Shown piece after piece: positions 53,101 to 61,278 of a stretch of 64,000 nucleotides of DNA; position 1 is the first letter of the stretch; each line of letters begins with the position of its first letter. Under the pieces are notes generated by a model. It saw only the letters and a list, made by a program, of their open reading frames with translations, searched no databases and was not told where the DNA came from. A program made the position numbers and the translations under genes. This stretch comes from Glaciecola amylolytica (GTDB taxonomy: Bacteria; Bacteroidota; Bacteroidia; Flavobacteriales_D; Crocinitomicaceae), in contig CP034120.1 in NCBI GenBank assembly GCA_003856375.1, positions 1,984,001 to 2,048,000 on the forward strand, written 5' to 3'.

Positions 53101-55924
53101 TTGTTTCATCCAGGTTTCCGTCAGGGTCTGTGTCGTTTGAGGGTGTATTGATTACAACCGGAGTATCTTCATCGGTTGTTGTGGTATCTTCATTTGCTAT
53201 CGGTGGATCATTTACCGGGTTCACGGTAATAATGACCATTGCTGTATCACATAATACCGGCATTCCTGTATCGCAGATCGAGTAAATCAGCGTATCTACT
53301 CCGTTAAAATTCGGATTCGGTGTGTAAGTAATTTCGCCCGTAATCGGATCAACTGTCGCAGTACCATTTGATGCTGGTGTTACAACTGTTACACTTGTAT
53401 TATCCAGATTACTATTGTTATCCGTATCATTTGAAGGAACGTTAATAACAACCGGAGTGTCTTCCGGTGTCGTTGCTGCATCACCGTTTGCTACCGGTGG
53501 ACAATTTGTAACCGTTACCGGCAATGTAATGTGTGTTGCGTTATATTCACACGCGTTCAAAGGGTTCGTACCATCTGTAACCTCTGTACTGTTTGTCACA
53601 CCGTCACCATCGCAATCGCCATTATTCCAAACTATGTCCGGTATGGTGCTCTGACTGGTCAAAACAAAACTACATGGATTGTTCGGATCAGTTCCGTCCG
53701 TTACTTCGTTTCCATTCGTTATTCCGTCACCATCACAGTCACCGCTCAGCCAAGATCCGCTTTGAGAAAGTGTGATACTTGCTATTTGTAATTCACATGG
53801 ATTCAATGGATCAGTTCCGTCGGTCACTTCCTGCTCATTGGTTACTCCATCACCATCACAGTCGCTTGTATTCCATGCAGCACCTGGTGTACCCTGACTC
53901 GCTAATATAAAGTTACAGCCATTTCCGGGATCAGTTCCGTCAGTGATTTCCTGTCCGTTTGTGACTCCATCTCCGTCGCAATCTCCTGCAAGGTCTGATA
54001 GAATGTCCACATCTACGAAGAAATCTTCGACTTCACCATGAATAACCGGGCCAAAACTTCTTTCATCGATTGCAGCAGTTGCAGCATTGTCAGTTAGTGT
54101 TTCGGTTGTTATTCTGACACGGGCATATTTATTTCCACAAGCAGTTGAAATGCCATTCCAGGTGAGGTTTACAGTCTGAGAATTATTAGATGAAGGAACT
54201 GAAGTCGTGAAAATCTCATTCGGAGAAAACACCCCGTCATTATTCCAATCAACCCATGCATAAATGTTGGCATTCGTTCCCGAATTATTGGTAAATGTCA
54301 GCGCAGTTGAGAAATTCGGATTAACAGTGGTATGTGACAAAGGAATTGTCAATCCATCCTCATCTGCGCCGTCACCATTTGTTCCTGTATTATTTGCTCC
54401 GGGCGCAACATTATTACTTAAACCATTGTCCGGATCAGGCTGGGCTGCTCCCAGATAAATTGCATCGCCGCACATGTAATAGTGTGTTGCAGGATTTCCG
54501 TTTTCATAAGAAAATGGTACATCTCCTGCATCATAGGTACTGGAACCACAGATCAATCCTACCGGTGTATTCGCACAGTCAAAGGTAGAAACAGTGCTTG
54601 TTGAGGACACTCCGTCTCCCATTGAACCGTCTATTTTGTGTCCCATGTAACAATATCTTTCGGCACACAATTTCATGATTGCCGTAGTATGTCCACCGAC
54701 CTCTACATAAGTAGCATGATCTGTCCCGGATGCAAATCCGTTGGGAACTTTCGGTAAACTATGATTCCCCGTTCCTCCGGGCACACCGATCATTTCGTTG
54801 TTGTTAGAACCCCACGACCACAACTCTCCGTTGGAAAGAATAACCGAAACAGAAGCATTTGCTGTTGCCGGTGATCCGTCATTATCATTTGCAGAAACAA
54901 AAATAACGTTGGCAAGATCTGCCGTATTCGTTGAGTTTCTTACAGGAACCCATCCTGTAGAATTGGTTGTATTTCCTTGTCCAAGCTGTCCGTTTCCGTT
55001 ACTTCCCATGGCATACAACTTATTATCTGCCGGGTTAATTGCGTAATAACTTGCTCTGTTGCTGGCATCGTTCCAGGTATTATTCCCGAAATCGGCAGTC
55101 ATGGCAATCATAACCGGAAGACCTGAGAATGGCGTAGTCATTGCTACTGCACGATTGTAGGTAGCCACAGCCGTACCATCTCCCCGATAACATCGGGATC
55201 CCCACGTGTACCACTGACCGGTAGAAGTTACAGCAAATGCGCCTACAGGAGTAACCCGGATATCAACCACTCCTGTAAGAGGAGGATTTCCTGTTATATC
55301 TCTGGTTACTCTTGCCCAATAATTATCTCCGGCTCCCGGTGAAACTCCTCCGATTCCGTGAATAGCATCATTACGGCCACTTACATATACTTCTCCCGAA
55401 TGCGTCAGCAAAACCAATGCTCCCCAGGATGCAATCATGTTTTTAATATCCGTAGGAACAATTCCTACAGGCATAGAGATTTGTGCAAACCCGGCAAGGT
55501 TGTCCAATCCTGTTCCGATTGCGACATTATTCGCTCCCCACGAATAAAGTCCGTCTGTGGAAAGAACAAATGCCTGCGTTGTAGAGGAAGATTGAGTTGC
55601 AAGTGTTGCAAAAAGCGGTGCTCCCGTATAATTGTAGTGTTGTGCAGGAACTCCCGCGTTCGGTTCGATGACAACAGGCGTTAAATGCCTTGATGCTGCC
55701 GCACCGTTTCCGTTAGCTGTTGAACCCGCACCCCAAATAAGGAATGTCCCATCCGGACGGGAAGCAATCGTAGTATGAAATCCGGATTGGATCTGATCAT
55801 ATGGTTGAAGCGGATTACAACCTGAAGATTGTGCCTGAGCCGTTGAACCAAACCAAGTGAGAGACCCAATACCAATGACCGCAGCATATAATTTTGCGTT
55901 GTTGAAAAGTGATTTCTTTTTCAT
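50174..55924 (-). CDS. Giant repeat-rich T9SS surface adhesin
   Basis: A 1916-residue protein from the ATG at 55924; the upstream in-frame ATG at 56047 lacks a signal peptide at its start. Order: signal peptide; RCC1-like repeats ~40-430 (GSNGNGQLGQGNTTN); GEVED domain ~485-640 (GEVEDFFVDV); 4 calcium-binding TSP3-like DCDGDGVTNG repeats ~645-800; five ~98-residue cadherin/Ig-like repeats (VNDPPVAN...) ~801-1295; 13 more ~39-residue DCDGDG repeats ~1298-1820; C-terminal CHU_C-type sorting domain ~1821-1916 (NAFTPDGDGTNEVW). Calcium ions probably stiffen the stalk. Probably a gliding or attachment adhesin. Confidence 0.92.
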   Translation of the reverse strand: MKKKSLFNNAKLYAAVIGIGSLTWFGSTAQAQSSGCNPLQPYDQIQSGFHTTIASRPDGTFLIWGAGSTANGNGAAASRHLTPVVIEPNAGVPAQHYNYTGAPLFATLATQSSSTTQAFVLSTDGLYSWGANNVAIGTGLDNLAGFAQISMPVGIVPTDIKNMIASWGALVLLTHSGEVYVSGRNDAIHGIGGVSPGAGDNYWARVTRDITGNPPLTGVVDIRVTPVGAFAVTSTGQWYTWGSRCYRGDGTAVATYNRAVAMTTPFSGLPVMIAMTADFGNNTWNDASNRASYYAINPADNKLYAMGSNGNGQLGQGNTTNSTGWVPVRNSTNTADLANVIFVSANDNDGSPATANASVSVILSNGELWSWGSNNNEMIGVPGGTGNHSLPKVPNGFASGTDHATYVEVGGHTTAIMKLCAERYCYMGHKIDGSMGDGVSSTSTVSTFDCANTPVGLICGSSTYDAGDVPFSYENGNPATHYYMCGDAIYLGAAQPDPDNGLSNNVAPGANNTGTNGDGADEDGLTIPLSHTTVNPNFSTALTFTNNSGTNANIYAWVDWNNDGVFSPNEIFTTSVPSSNNSQTVNLTWNGISTACGNKYARVRITTETLTDNAATAAIDERSFGPVIHGEVEDFFVDVDILSDLAGDCDGDGVTNGQEITDGTDPGNGCNFILASQGTPGAAWNTSDCDGDGVTNEQEVTDGTDPLNPCELQIASITLSQSGSWLSGDCDGDGITNGNEVTDGTDPNNPCSFVLTSQSTIPDIVWNNGDCDGDGVTNSTEVTDGTNPLNACEYNATHITLPVTVTNCPPVANGDAATTPEDTPVVINVPSNDTDNNSNLDNTSVTVVTPASNGTATVDPITGEITYTPNPNFNGVDTLIYSICDTGMPVLCDTAMVIITVNPVNDPPIANEDTTTTDEDTPVVINTPSNDTDPDGNLDETSVTVVTPPVNGVATVDPVTGEITYTPNSGFSGNDTLIYSICDTGMPVVCDTAMIIITVNPVNNPPVANEDTATTDEDTSIVIDVPANDTDPDGNLDETSVTIVTPPSNGTVTVDTVTGEITYVPNPNFDGNDTLIYSICDTGMPVVCDTAMIIITVNPVNDPPVADQDNAATNEDTPVIINVPSNDTDPDGNLDETNVTIVTPPSNGTATIDPVTGEVTYTPNPNFNGVDTLIYSICDTGMPVLCDTAMVIITVNPVNDPPVANGDTATTDEDTPVVIDVPANDTDSDGDPDKTSVTVVTPPSNGTVTIDPVTGEIIYTPNSGFTGNDTLIYSICDSGMPVLCDTAEVIITVIPCLSDPLKDCDGDGVTNGNETTDGTDPNDPCDFILASQTATPDTVWNTADCDGDGVTNGTEITDGTDPLNPCDLTLASQTVTPNTAWNNADCDGDGVTNDDEVTDGTDPNDPCDLTLASQTVTPNTAWNNADCDGDGVTNGTEVTDGTDPNDPCDLTLASQTVTPNTAWNTADCDGDGVTNGEEVTDGTDPNDPCDLTLASQTVTPNTAWNNADCDGDGVTNGTEITDGTDPLNPCDLTLASQTVTPNTAWNTADCDGDGVTNGEEVTDGTDPNDPCDLTLASQTVIPNTAWNTADCDGDGVTNGEEVTDGTDPNNPCDFTSANQTVAPGTAWNNADCDGDGVTNGEEVTDGTDPNDPCDLILASQTVTPNTAWNTADCDGDGVTNGTEVTDGTDPNSPCDLIAASQTVMPEIAWNNADCDGDGVTNGQEVTDGTNPNNPCDYTTSNVTLTQGGAWSAADCDGDGVSNGNEITDGTNPTNPCDFVLVSQTLTPDTAWNNSDCDGDGITNGEEVSGNSNPLDSCDPKACGITIPNAFTPDGDGTNEVWVIEGIEKYPDNQLTIYNRWGNLVFTADRYLNTWGGTSNSDLNIGGEQLPTGTYYYVIDTKDAVAGILKGYVYIQR
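50540..52025 (-). repeat. 117-bp tandem repeat array inside the adhesin gene
   Basis: About 13 units encoding DCDGDGVTNG...TDGTDP. Neighbouring units are almost identical at DNA level, so copy number could change by slippage or recombination. Confidence 0.85.
52030..53520 (-). repeat. ~290-bp tandem repeat array inside the adhesin gene
   Basis: Five units encoding the Ig/cadherin-like VNDPPVANEDT repeats, with strong DNA similarity between units. Confidence 0.85.
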
Positions 55925-55925
55925 T

Positions 55926-56594
55926 TTAGTTTGTAATTGAGTAGTTAAAAAAGAGGGCTTCTCCTTTTGCATCGTAAACACGGAACTGAATATTTCCTTT
56001 TGAGGAAACGGCCCCTGACAATTCGAATGAAAGCTCATTTGCACCATCTTTCAAGACAGCTTTGTCATTTTTCAAACGGGAAGAAACATTGGCAACACCA
56101 GTTGTTTGCACTTCACGCGCTGTGTAGCTGTATGCTTGTCCGTTATATGTTTTCACGATTACAGGAACCGTCATCACAATTCCGGATGCGTCTCCTGTGC
56201 TGAGCGGTTTTGAGAACGCGATATGTTCCAGATCAAAAATCATCCGGGCGCTGCTCACTTCTACTGTAATTGTTTCTGTTTTTCCGGGATGATCTCCGTG
56301 AGCGGGAATCTCAAATGTGATCCGATAGGTTCCGGGTTTTGAGAAAAGTAAATCTCCGGTAGTCTTTCCGATTCCGGATACTTTACTCACTCCTGATTGA
56401 GGAGCAACTCTCCATGAAATGCTTAGTGAAAGATCAGTGGCAACTCCGGCCTCGATTGCATCTCCAAAGCAAATGGAATACTGGCTTTGTATGACACTGA
56501 CATCATCTTCACACGAAAAAGGTGTCGGGCTTCCACTTCCATATGCCAATAAGCACATCCAGAAGAACCCCAACATGGTGAATAGTTTTTTCAT
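55926..56594 (-). CDS. Small secreted protein paired with the adhesin
   Basis: A 222-residue protein with a signal peptide (residues 1-20). The central part looks like an Ig- or PKD-like beta sandwich (FSKPGTYRITFEIPAHG). It ends 1 nt before the adhesin start, so the two are tightly coupled. No family is recognised; it might be a chaperone or anchor for the adhesin. Confidence 0.75.
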   Translation of the reverse strand: MKKLFTMLGFFWMCLLAYGSGSPTPFSCEDDVSVIQSQYSICFGDAIEAGVATDLSLSISWRVAPQSGVSKVSGIGKTTGDLLFSKPGTYRITFEIPAHGDHPGKTETITVEVSSARMIFDLEHIAFSKPLSTGDASGIVMTVPVIVKTYNGQAYSYTAREVQTTGVANVSSRLKNDKAVLKDGANELSFELSGAVSSKGNIQFRVYDAKGEALFFNYSITN

Positions 56595-56898
56595 AATTGA
56601 GAAAAATATTTTTTAGTTATTGTTTAAAAATTTGGTGCGAATATAGACCGGGATAGCTGCTTAAAAAGGTCAGATGTGTGTTCAAATTCCTGAATTTAAA
56701 CAGGACAAAAACAACCCAAAATCCTGATAAACAAAGAACTAAAAGCAAATCAGCTTCATAAGCAATTTCGAATCGAGTTTCGATGAAATGAGAACAAATG
56801 CATGGAAAAAACAGCCGAATAAAAGCTCAACCCGGGCACAGAAATTTTTCGGTACAATCGAAATGACTTGCTCCGGAATTTAGTTGACATATTATTTT

Positions 56899-56971
56899 CC
56901 CGCAGATTACGCGGATACTAAATGAGTTCATAATCTGCGCTCACCTTTGGTGAGTCTGCGTTATCAGCGGG
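56899..56971. repeat. Imperfect inverted repeat (REP-like)
   Basis: Arms cccgcagattacgcgga and tctgcgttatcagcggg, with a small inner palindrome ctcacctttggtgag. It lies in the 478-bp space upstream of the adhesin operon, which holds no gene. Confidence 0.6.
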
Positions 56972-57010
56972 TCATTAAAAGTCAACTCTGTTTTCGGATT
57001 AATACCAACA

Positions 57011-57045
57011 AAAAAAAGACCGTTCGCCCAAGCGACAGTCTTCCT
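57011..57045 (-). terminator. Terminator of the TPR-AraC gene
   Basis: Stem aagac...tcgc / gcga...gtctt. Read on the minus strand it is followed by a T-run. Confidence 0.7.
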
Positions 57046-57072
57046 TTAAATTGCAATCTCAGTTTTACGGTT

Positions 57073-58641
57073 CTATTTGCTCTCTTCCAAATACTGTAAG
57101 AAAGTAGACGGGGAAAATCCTGTTACGGATTTGAATACTGCAGAGAATTTACTATGGGATGAGAAACCGCACTCCTCGGCAAGGACGCTTAATTTATAGT
57201 TTTTGAACTTCTCGTCCTGTTCGATTTTCTCAATGATGTATTTGATTCGAAGCTCGTTGATGTAAGTATTAAAATCCTTGTTCAGGTATGTGTTTAACAC
57301 ATGGGAAAGGTATTTTGTGTTGGTCTTTAGCATTCCCGCAAGAATCGGAAGTGAAATCTGATTATCCGTGTATTTAATTCCTCTTTCAAATTCTTTCAGG
57401 TCCTTCAGGATTTTCGCTTCAATAGCATCCGACATTATTTTCCGGTTAGGCGCATCTTTCTTTTCCGCTACGGCAACAACGGATCTCTCCTGCTCTTTTT
57501 CGTAGTGAGCCTGCCTCATTTTGTTCATGACTTCTTTGAAGCGTTCACGCTCACGTTTCCGGCTTCTTCTGTGCCACACAAAAGTCAGGACAATAATCAC
57601 ACACAACGCAAGGGATATGATGAACAGCAGGTTTCTATTGTAGGTCAGTTCTTTTCCTTCTGATTTGGTTGTATTGACGAAATCCGTAATCGATTCTTTC
57701 TTCTTTTTTTCACTCAGTTCCAGGGCCTCAATGTACTTGTTGTTGTATTTTGAAGACTTTACGTAATCTTTTGAAATGTGGTAGTAATCTGCCAGTGTTT
57801 TGTACACTTCAATTTTCAGTTCCAGATAACCCGATTGTTCAACTATTTTTTCTGCTTTCTGTAAATTTTCAAATGCGGAAACCAACTCTTTCTTCTCCAA
57901 ATAAATTCTTCCAAGGCCACTGTAAATAAACCCGCTTAATACGGCATTTTCCTGAGTTACCTGTGTCAATTTCTCCGATGCTTTGTTGTAATGGACGAAG
58001 GCATCATCCCATTTTTTTAATCCGATGCAAATGCGCCCGAGAAGCTGCTCATTCGTGGCCAGAAAATAAGTCCGGTCCTGTTCACTATAAACCAGCTGCT
58101 TGAAATATCCGTCTGCACGTTTTGCCGCTTTATAAGCTTTCTTGTACTGTTCAAATTCAATCTCGTAATAAGCAGTTTCCTGGTAAATCATTCCAAGATA
58201 CAGCTTCTTCATCTGCTCGTTTTCTATTTTATTGCTGACCTCTTTTCCTTTTTCAAGGTATTCCTCACCTTCGTCATACAATCCCATGATCCGATATTGC
58301 GTGGATAAAAACCCGGCTATTCTGGCTTCCCAATCGTAAATTTTATACTTCACGGCAATCGAATCGGCTTTCACCGCATACTGAACTGATTTTTTGATAT
58401 CTCCCTTTTGCTGAAACAAAGAAGAAGAGAGCATCAATGCTTTCAATTGATGAATCTCCAATGTTGAATTCCGGTACAATGAATCCGCAATACGGATGGC
58501 TTTATGAATATCTTTCGCTGAAATAGTTACTGCAGTAGCGAAGTAAATACTGTCAAATTTTTGATGGATATCCGGGCCTTTTTTGGCACTTACACTACTT
58601 ATTGATAAACAAATAAGTACAAGTGTTTTAAGAAATTTCAT
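57073..58641 (-). CDS. TPR sensor with transmembrane helix and AraC-type HTH
   Basis: A 522-residue protein. A signal peptide is followed by a periplasmic TPR region (~30-320), a TM helix near 333-355 (LLFIISLALCVIIVLTF), a basic linker and a C-terminal AraC-type double HTH (~420-522, LAEECGFSSHSKFSAVFKSVTGFSP). This one-component design senses outside and acts on DNA from the membrane. Its target genes may be the adjacent adhesin operon or the gene at 58848; this is inferred from position. Confidence 0.85.
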   Translation of the reverse strand: MKFLKTLVLICLSISSVSAKKGPDIHQKFDSIYFATAVTISAKDIHKAIRIADSLYRNSTLEIHQLKALMLSSSLFQQKGDIKKSVQYAVKADSIAVKYKIYDWEARIAGFLSTQYRIMGLYDEGEEYLEKGKEVSNKIENEQMKKLYLGMIYQETAYYEIEFEQYKKAYKAAKRADGYFKQLVYSEQDRTYFLATNEQLLGRICIGLKKWDDAFVHYNKASEKLTQVTQENAVLSGFIYSGLGRIYLEKKELVSAFENLQKAEKIVEQSGYLELKIEVYKTLADYYHISKDYVKSSKYNNKYIEALELSEKKKKESITDFVNTTKSEGKELTYNRNLLFIISLALCVIIVLTFVWHRRSRKRERERFKEVMNKMRQAHYEKEQERSVVAVAEKKDAPNRKIMSDAIEAKILKDLKEFERGIKYTDNQISLPILAGMLKTNTKYLSHVLNTYLNKDFNTYINELRIKYIIEKIEQDEKFKNYKLSVLAEECGFSSHSKFSAVFKSVTGFSPSTFLQYLEESK

Positions 58642-58767
58642 GGTGTTTTTAGCAATAAGGAAGTCGTACTAAGTGTGTCTGTTTCAGGGCACAATATTAA
58701 CGAAAAATTTCTTTTTGAGTATGAACTAAATTCCCTGATTCATTTCTCTTGAAAAAACAAAAAAAAA

Positions 58768-58806
58768 TCAGGAATCTGAAAACGGATACTGTTTCAAATT
58801 CCTGAT
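58768..58806 (-). terminator. Terminator of the secreted 501-residue gene
   Basis: A stem of atcaggaat with attcctgat and inner pairing, followed on the minus strand by a T-run. Confidence 0.8.
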
Positions 58807-58847
58807 CAAAATAAGAGTATTGAAAGAATCTTCCTTACTCGCGCGGG

Positions 58848-60353
58848 TTATTGGTCACAAAGGTTTACGTTGAAATCCCGTTTTGATAAGGCTTCAAAAT
58901 ATCCCATATCTGATTTATCGTTGCTGTTAAATTTATCTGTGAACAAAAAGGAGTTTCCTTTTGAGTCTTTGCAATGAAGCGTGACATTCAAAAAGGTATT
59001 GTTGAAACCGAACTCATCAATCATAGTACTCCATTCACTCACAATGGTTAAGTTAACGAATGAATAAGTACGTCCTTCTTTTTTATTGTAGAGTGCAATA
59101 CCATAAGCAGCAATTTCTTTTAATCGCGGTTTTAAGGCCAAAATAGAAGCATCCTTAATTTCTGCAGCAGGATTACAAGCAAACCCATTAGGCACTTTGG
59201 CTGCTTTTTTGGGGATATAGCTGTATGTACCTGAAGCAATTACCGTATTTACATCGCCTTCCAGCATCACTTCAACCTTCACGACATGCTCTTTATCTTC
59301 AATCTTTTCAGGAAACAGGGACTGCAGCCAGTAGTTATTTCCCATGGACGCATTTCGCAATACCAAATCAAAAACACCACTTGTTTTAGAAACAGCGGAC
59401 ACATTTTTAATGTAAATGGTGTTGTTTCCTGATTTTGCATTATCAATCGTTACTTTTATTCTGAACGTGCTCTCCTTTCTGTCATTCAGATTTTCTCTGA
59501 TAACAGATGAGCTTGTATCGATATATTTAGTGAGTCCTTTATCCAGGAAAAAACTACAGCTGATTTTTTCGTCCAGTGTAAACTTTGATTTGTAGGACGT
59601 AGCCACTAATTTGTTTTCTTCGGTTACTTTATTTCCGAATAGTACTTTGCCAATATTTTTCTTCTGAAAGTCGGATGCAACGCCCTCATCCGGTTTATCC
59701 ATGATGGTTTTAATGGCTAATTTCTTTTGATTACTCTTATATGCTGCTACCGCTTTTTCATACCTGTCGATATAACTTTCAAAGCCTCTTTTTTCTTCTT
59801 CCAGATCAGTAGAGGCGATTTTCTCGTCTTTCGTTTTTTTATAAAAACCACCTCCTACTTTTGTCCCGTGCTCAGTATCATAATACAGCAAATGGAAATA
59901 AAGCCCTTTATCCTCAGAATAAAGGATGAAATCGTTTTCACCATTTAATCTGTCAAGATCTCCGACTAAAGCATACACATCTCCATCCAGCTTTCGGAAA
60001 CGGATATTTTTCATATTCGCCTCCTCATACCCATGATAATATTTACAAAATCGAAAATCTTTTGTAGATGAATTCCCTTTGTAAAGAACGACGGTCAAAT
60101 CATCCCCGTTTTTCTCTACATCCACATAAATATTGTTATCAAAAGCTTCATAACCGTCACTCCCGATGTCTGTTCCAATGTAATCGAGATTACCGGTTTT
60201 ATAAAATGAACGGTTGGGCTTTTCTGTAATCTTCTCTAAGGCTTTAGAAAACGACTTTTTGTTAGCTCCGTTCTCCAACATGCCCGAAAGTCTTTGCGAA
60301 TAGAGCTGCAGGAACATGCTGATAAATAGAAGGCTTAAACTGATTTTTTTCAT
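58848..60353 (-). CDS. Secreted protein of unknown function
   Basis: A 501-residue protein with a signal peptide (residues 1-20, ending YSQ). The rest mixes helical and beta segments, with no known domain and no cysteine or catalytic pattern that I recognise. It lies between the AraC-type regulator and the second LytTR system. Confidence 0.65.
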   Translation of the reverse strand: MKKISLSLLFISMFLQLYSQRLSGMLENGANKKSFSKALEKITEKPNRSFYKTGNLDYIGTDIGSDGYEAFDNNIYVDVEKNGDDLTVVLYKGNSSTKDFRFCKYYHGYEEANMKNIRFRKLDGDVYALVGDLDRLNGENDFILYSEDKGLYFHLLYYDTEHGTKVGGGFYKKTKDEKIASTDLEEEKRGFESYIDRYEKAVAAYKSNQKKLAIKTIMDKPDEGVASDFQKKNIGKVLFGNKVTEENKLVATSYKSKFTLDEKISCSFFLDKGLTKYIDTSSSVIRENLNDRKESTFRIKVTIDNAKSGNNTIYIKNVSAVSKTSGVFDLVLRNASMGNNYWLQSLFPEKIEDKEHVVKVEVMLEGDVNTVIASGTYSYIPKKAAKVPNGFACNPAAEIKDASILALKPRLKEIAAYGIALYNKKEGRTYSFVNLTIVSEWSTMIDEFGFNNTFLNVTLHCKDSKGNSFLFTDKFNSNDKSDMGYFEALSKRDFNVNLCDQ

Positions 60354-60529
60354 TTTTTATAATTTGAATTAACGGATTTGAGCTGTTCCAAAATCTGATT
60401 GTCCTCTTCCTCTTTCAGAGAACCTTGCAGATTTTTCGACAAAAATATAGAGATTACAGGCACTATTTTCGGAAATGAATATTCGATGCCATTGCAAGGA
60501 AGTTCGTTGATAAATCAAGGAAATTTGTT

Positions 60530-61276
60530 TCAGAGCGTTTTAAGCAGGTTTAAAAATTCTTCCTTTTTACGGATTGCAAGCGGAATAGCTGTTTTGTCTT
60601 TCATGACAATCGTGTGATTGTCTCCTTTCAGGTAATGATCGAAATAAAGCATGTTGATCAGGTGCGACTGATGACTTCTGAAAAAGCCCATTGGAACCAG
60701 CATTGTTTCATATTCCTTTAGGGTGGTCGATACCAGCAATTTTTGTCCGTTCAACAGGTAAAAAGTCGAATAGTTTTTCTCCGATTCGCAACGCACAATA
60801 TCCTGTATGTTAACGGAATAGATCCTTTCGGCGGTTTTTAAAATGAGTTTCTGGTTGTGTTTCGAGCGTTCCATATTGGAAAACAAGTTATTGAACTGCA
60901 CTTCCAGCAGATCTTTACTCATGGTCTCTTCTGTTTTCCGTACAGCTTCCACCAGATCATCGGGATCAATGGGTTTCAACAAAAAGTCGATTGCACTGAA
61001 ACGAAACGCCTTGATTGCAAACTCCTGATGTGCTGTGATAAAAATGACTTTGAAATGGATCGGCATCAATCCCTGAAGTAGGTCAAAACCAGTTCCATCC
61101 GCCATTTCGACATCTAAAAAGACCAAATCGGGTAAATATTTCCGGATGGCTTCCTGGCCTGTTTTCACACTATCTGCTTCGGCAATGATTGCTACATTCG
61201 GGCAATGTTCGGTTATGACAGCAATATTCTTCTGCCGTATTGCATCAATGTCCTCAATTATAATGGCTCTGATCAT
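60530..61276 (-). CDS. LytTR-family response regulator
   Basis: A 248-residue protein. The receiver domain has the Asp in DLVFLDVEMADG and the Lys in DFLLKPID. The LytTR domain is at ~140-248. It is a close paralogue of the regulator at 46060-46809: both share ERIYSVNIQDIV and FFRSHQSHLINM. It starts 2 nt after its kinase gene ends, so it is co-transcribed with it. Confidence 0.93.
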   Translation of the reverse strand: MIRAIIIEDIDAIRQKNIAVITEHCPNVAIIAEADSVKTGQEAIRKYLPDLVFLDVEMADGTGFDLLQGLMPIHFKVIFITAHQEFAIKAFRFSAIDFLLKPIDPDDLVEAVRKTEETMSKDLLEVQFNNLFSNMERSKHNQKLILKTAERIYSVNIQDIVRCESEKNYSTFYLLNGQKLLVSTTLKEYETMLVPMGFFRSHQSHLINMLYFDHYLKGDNHTIVMKDKTAIPLAIRKKEEFLNLLKTL

Positions 61277-61278
61277 GA

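Noticed and set aside
55190-55205. A GATAACATCGGG-type palindrome resembling the dispersed repeats
   Set aside because: It lies inside the adhesin coding sequence and encodes normal residues, so it is more likely a chance similarity.
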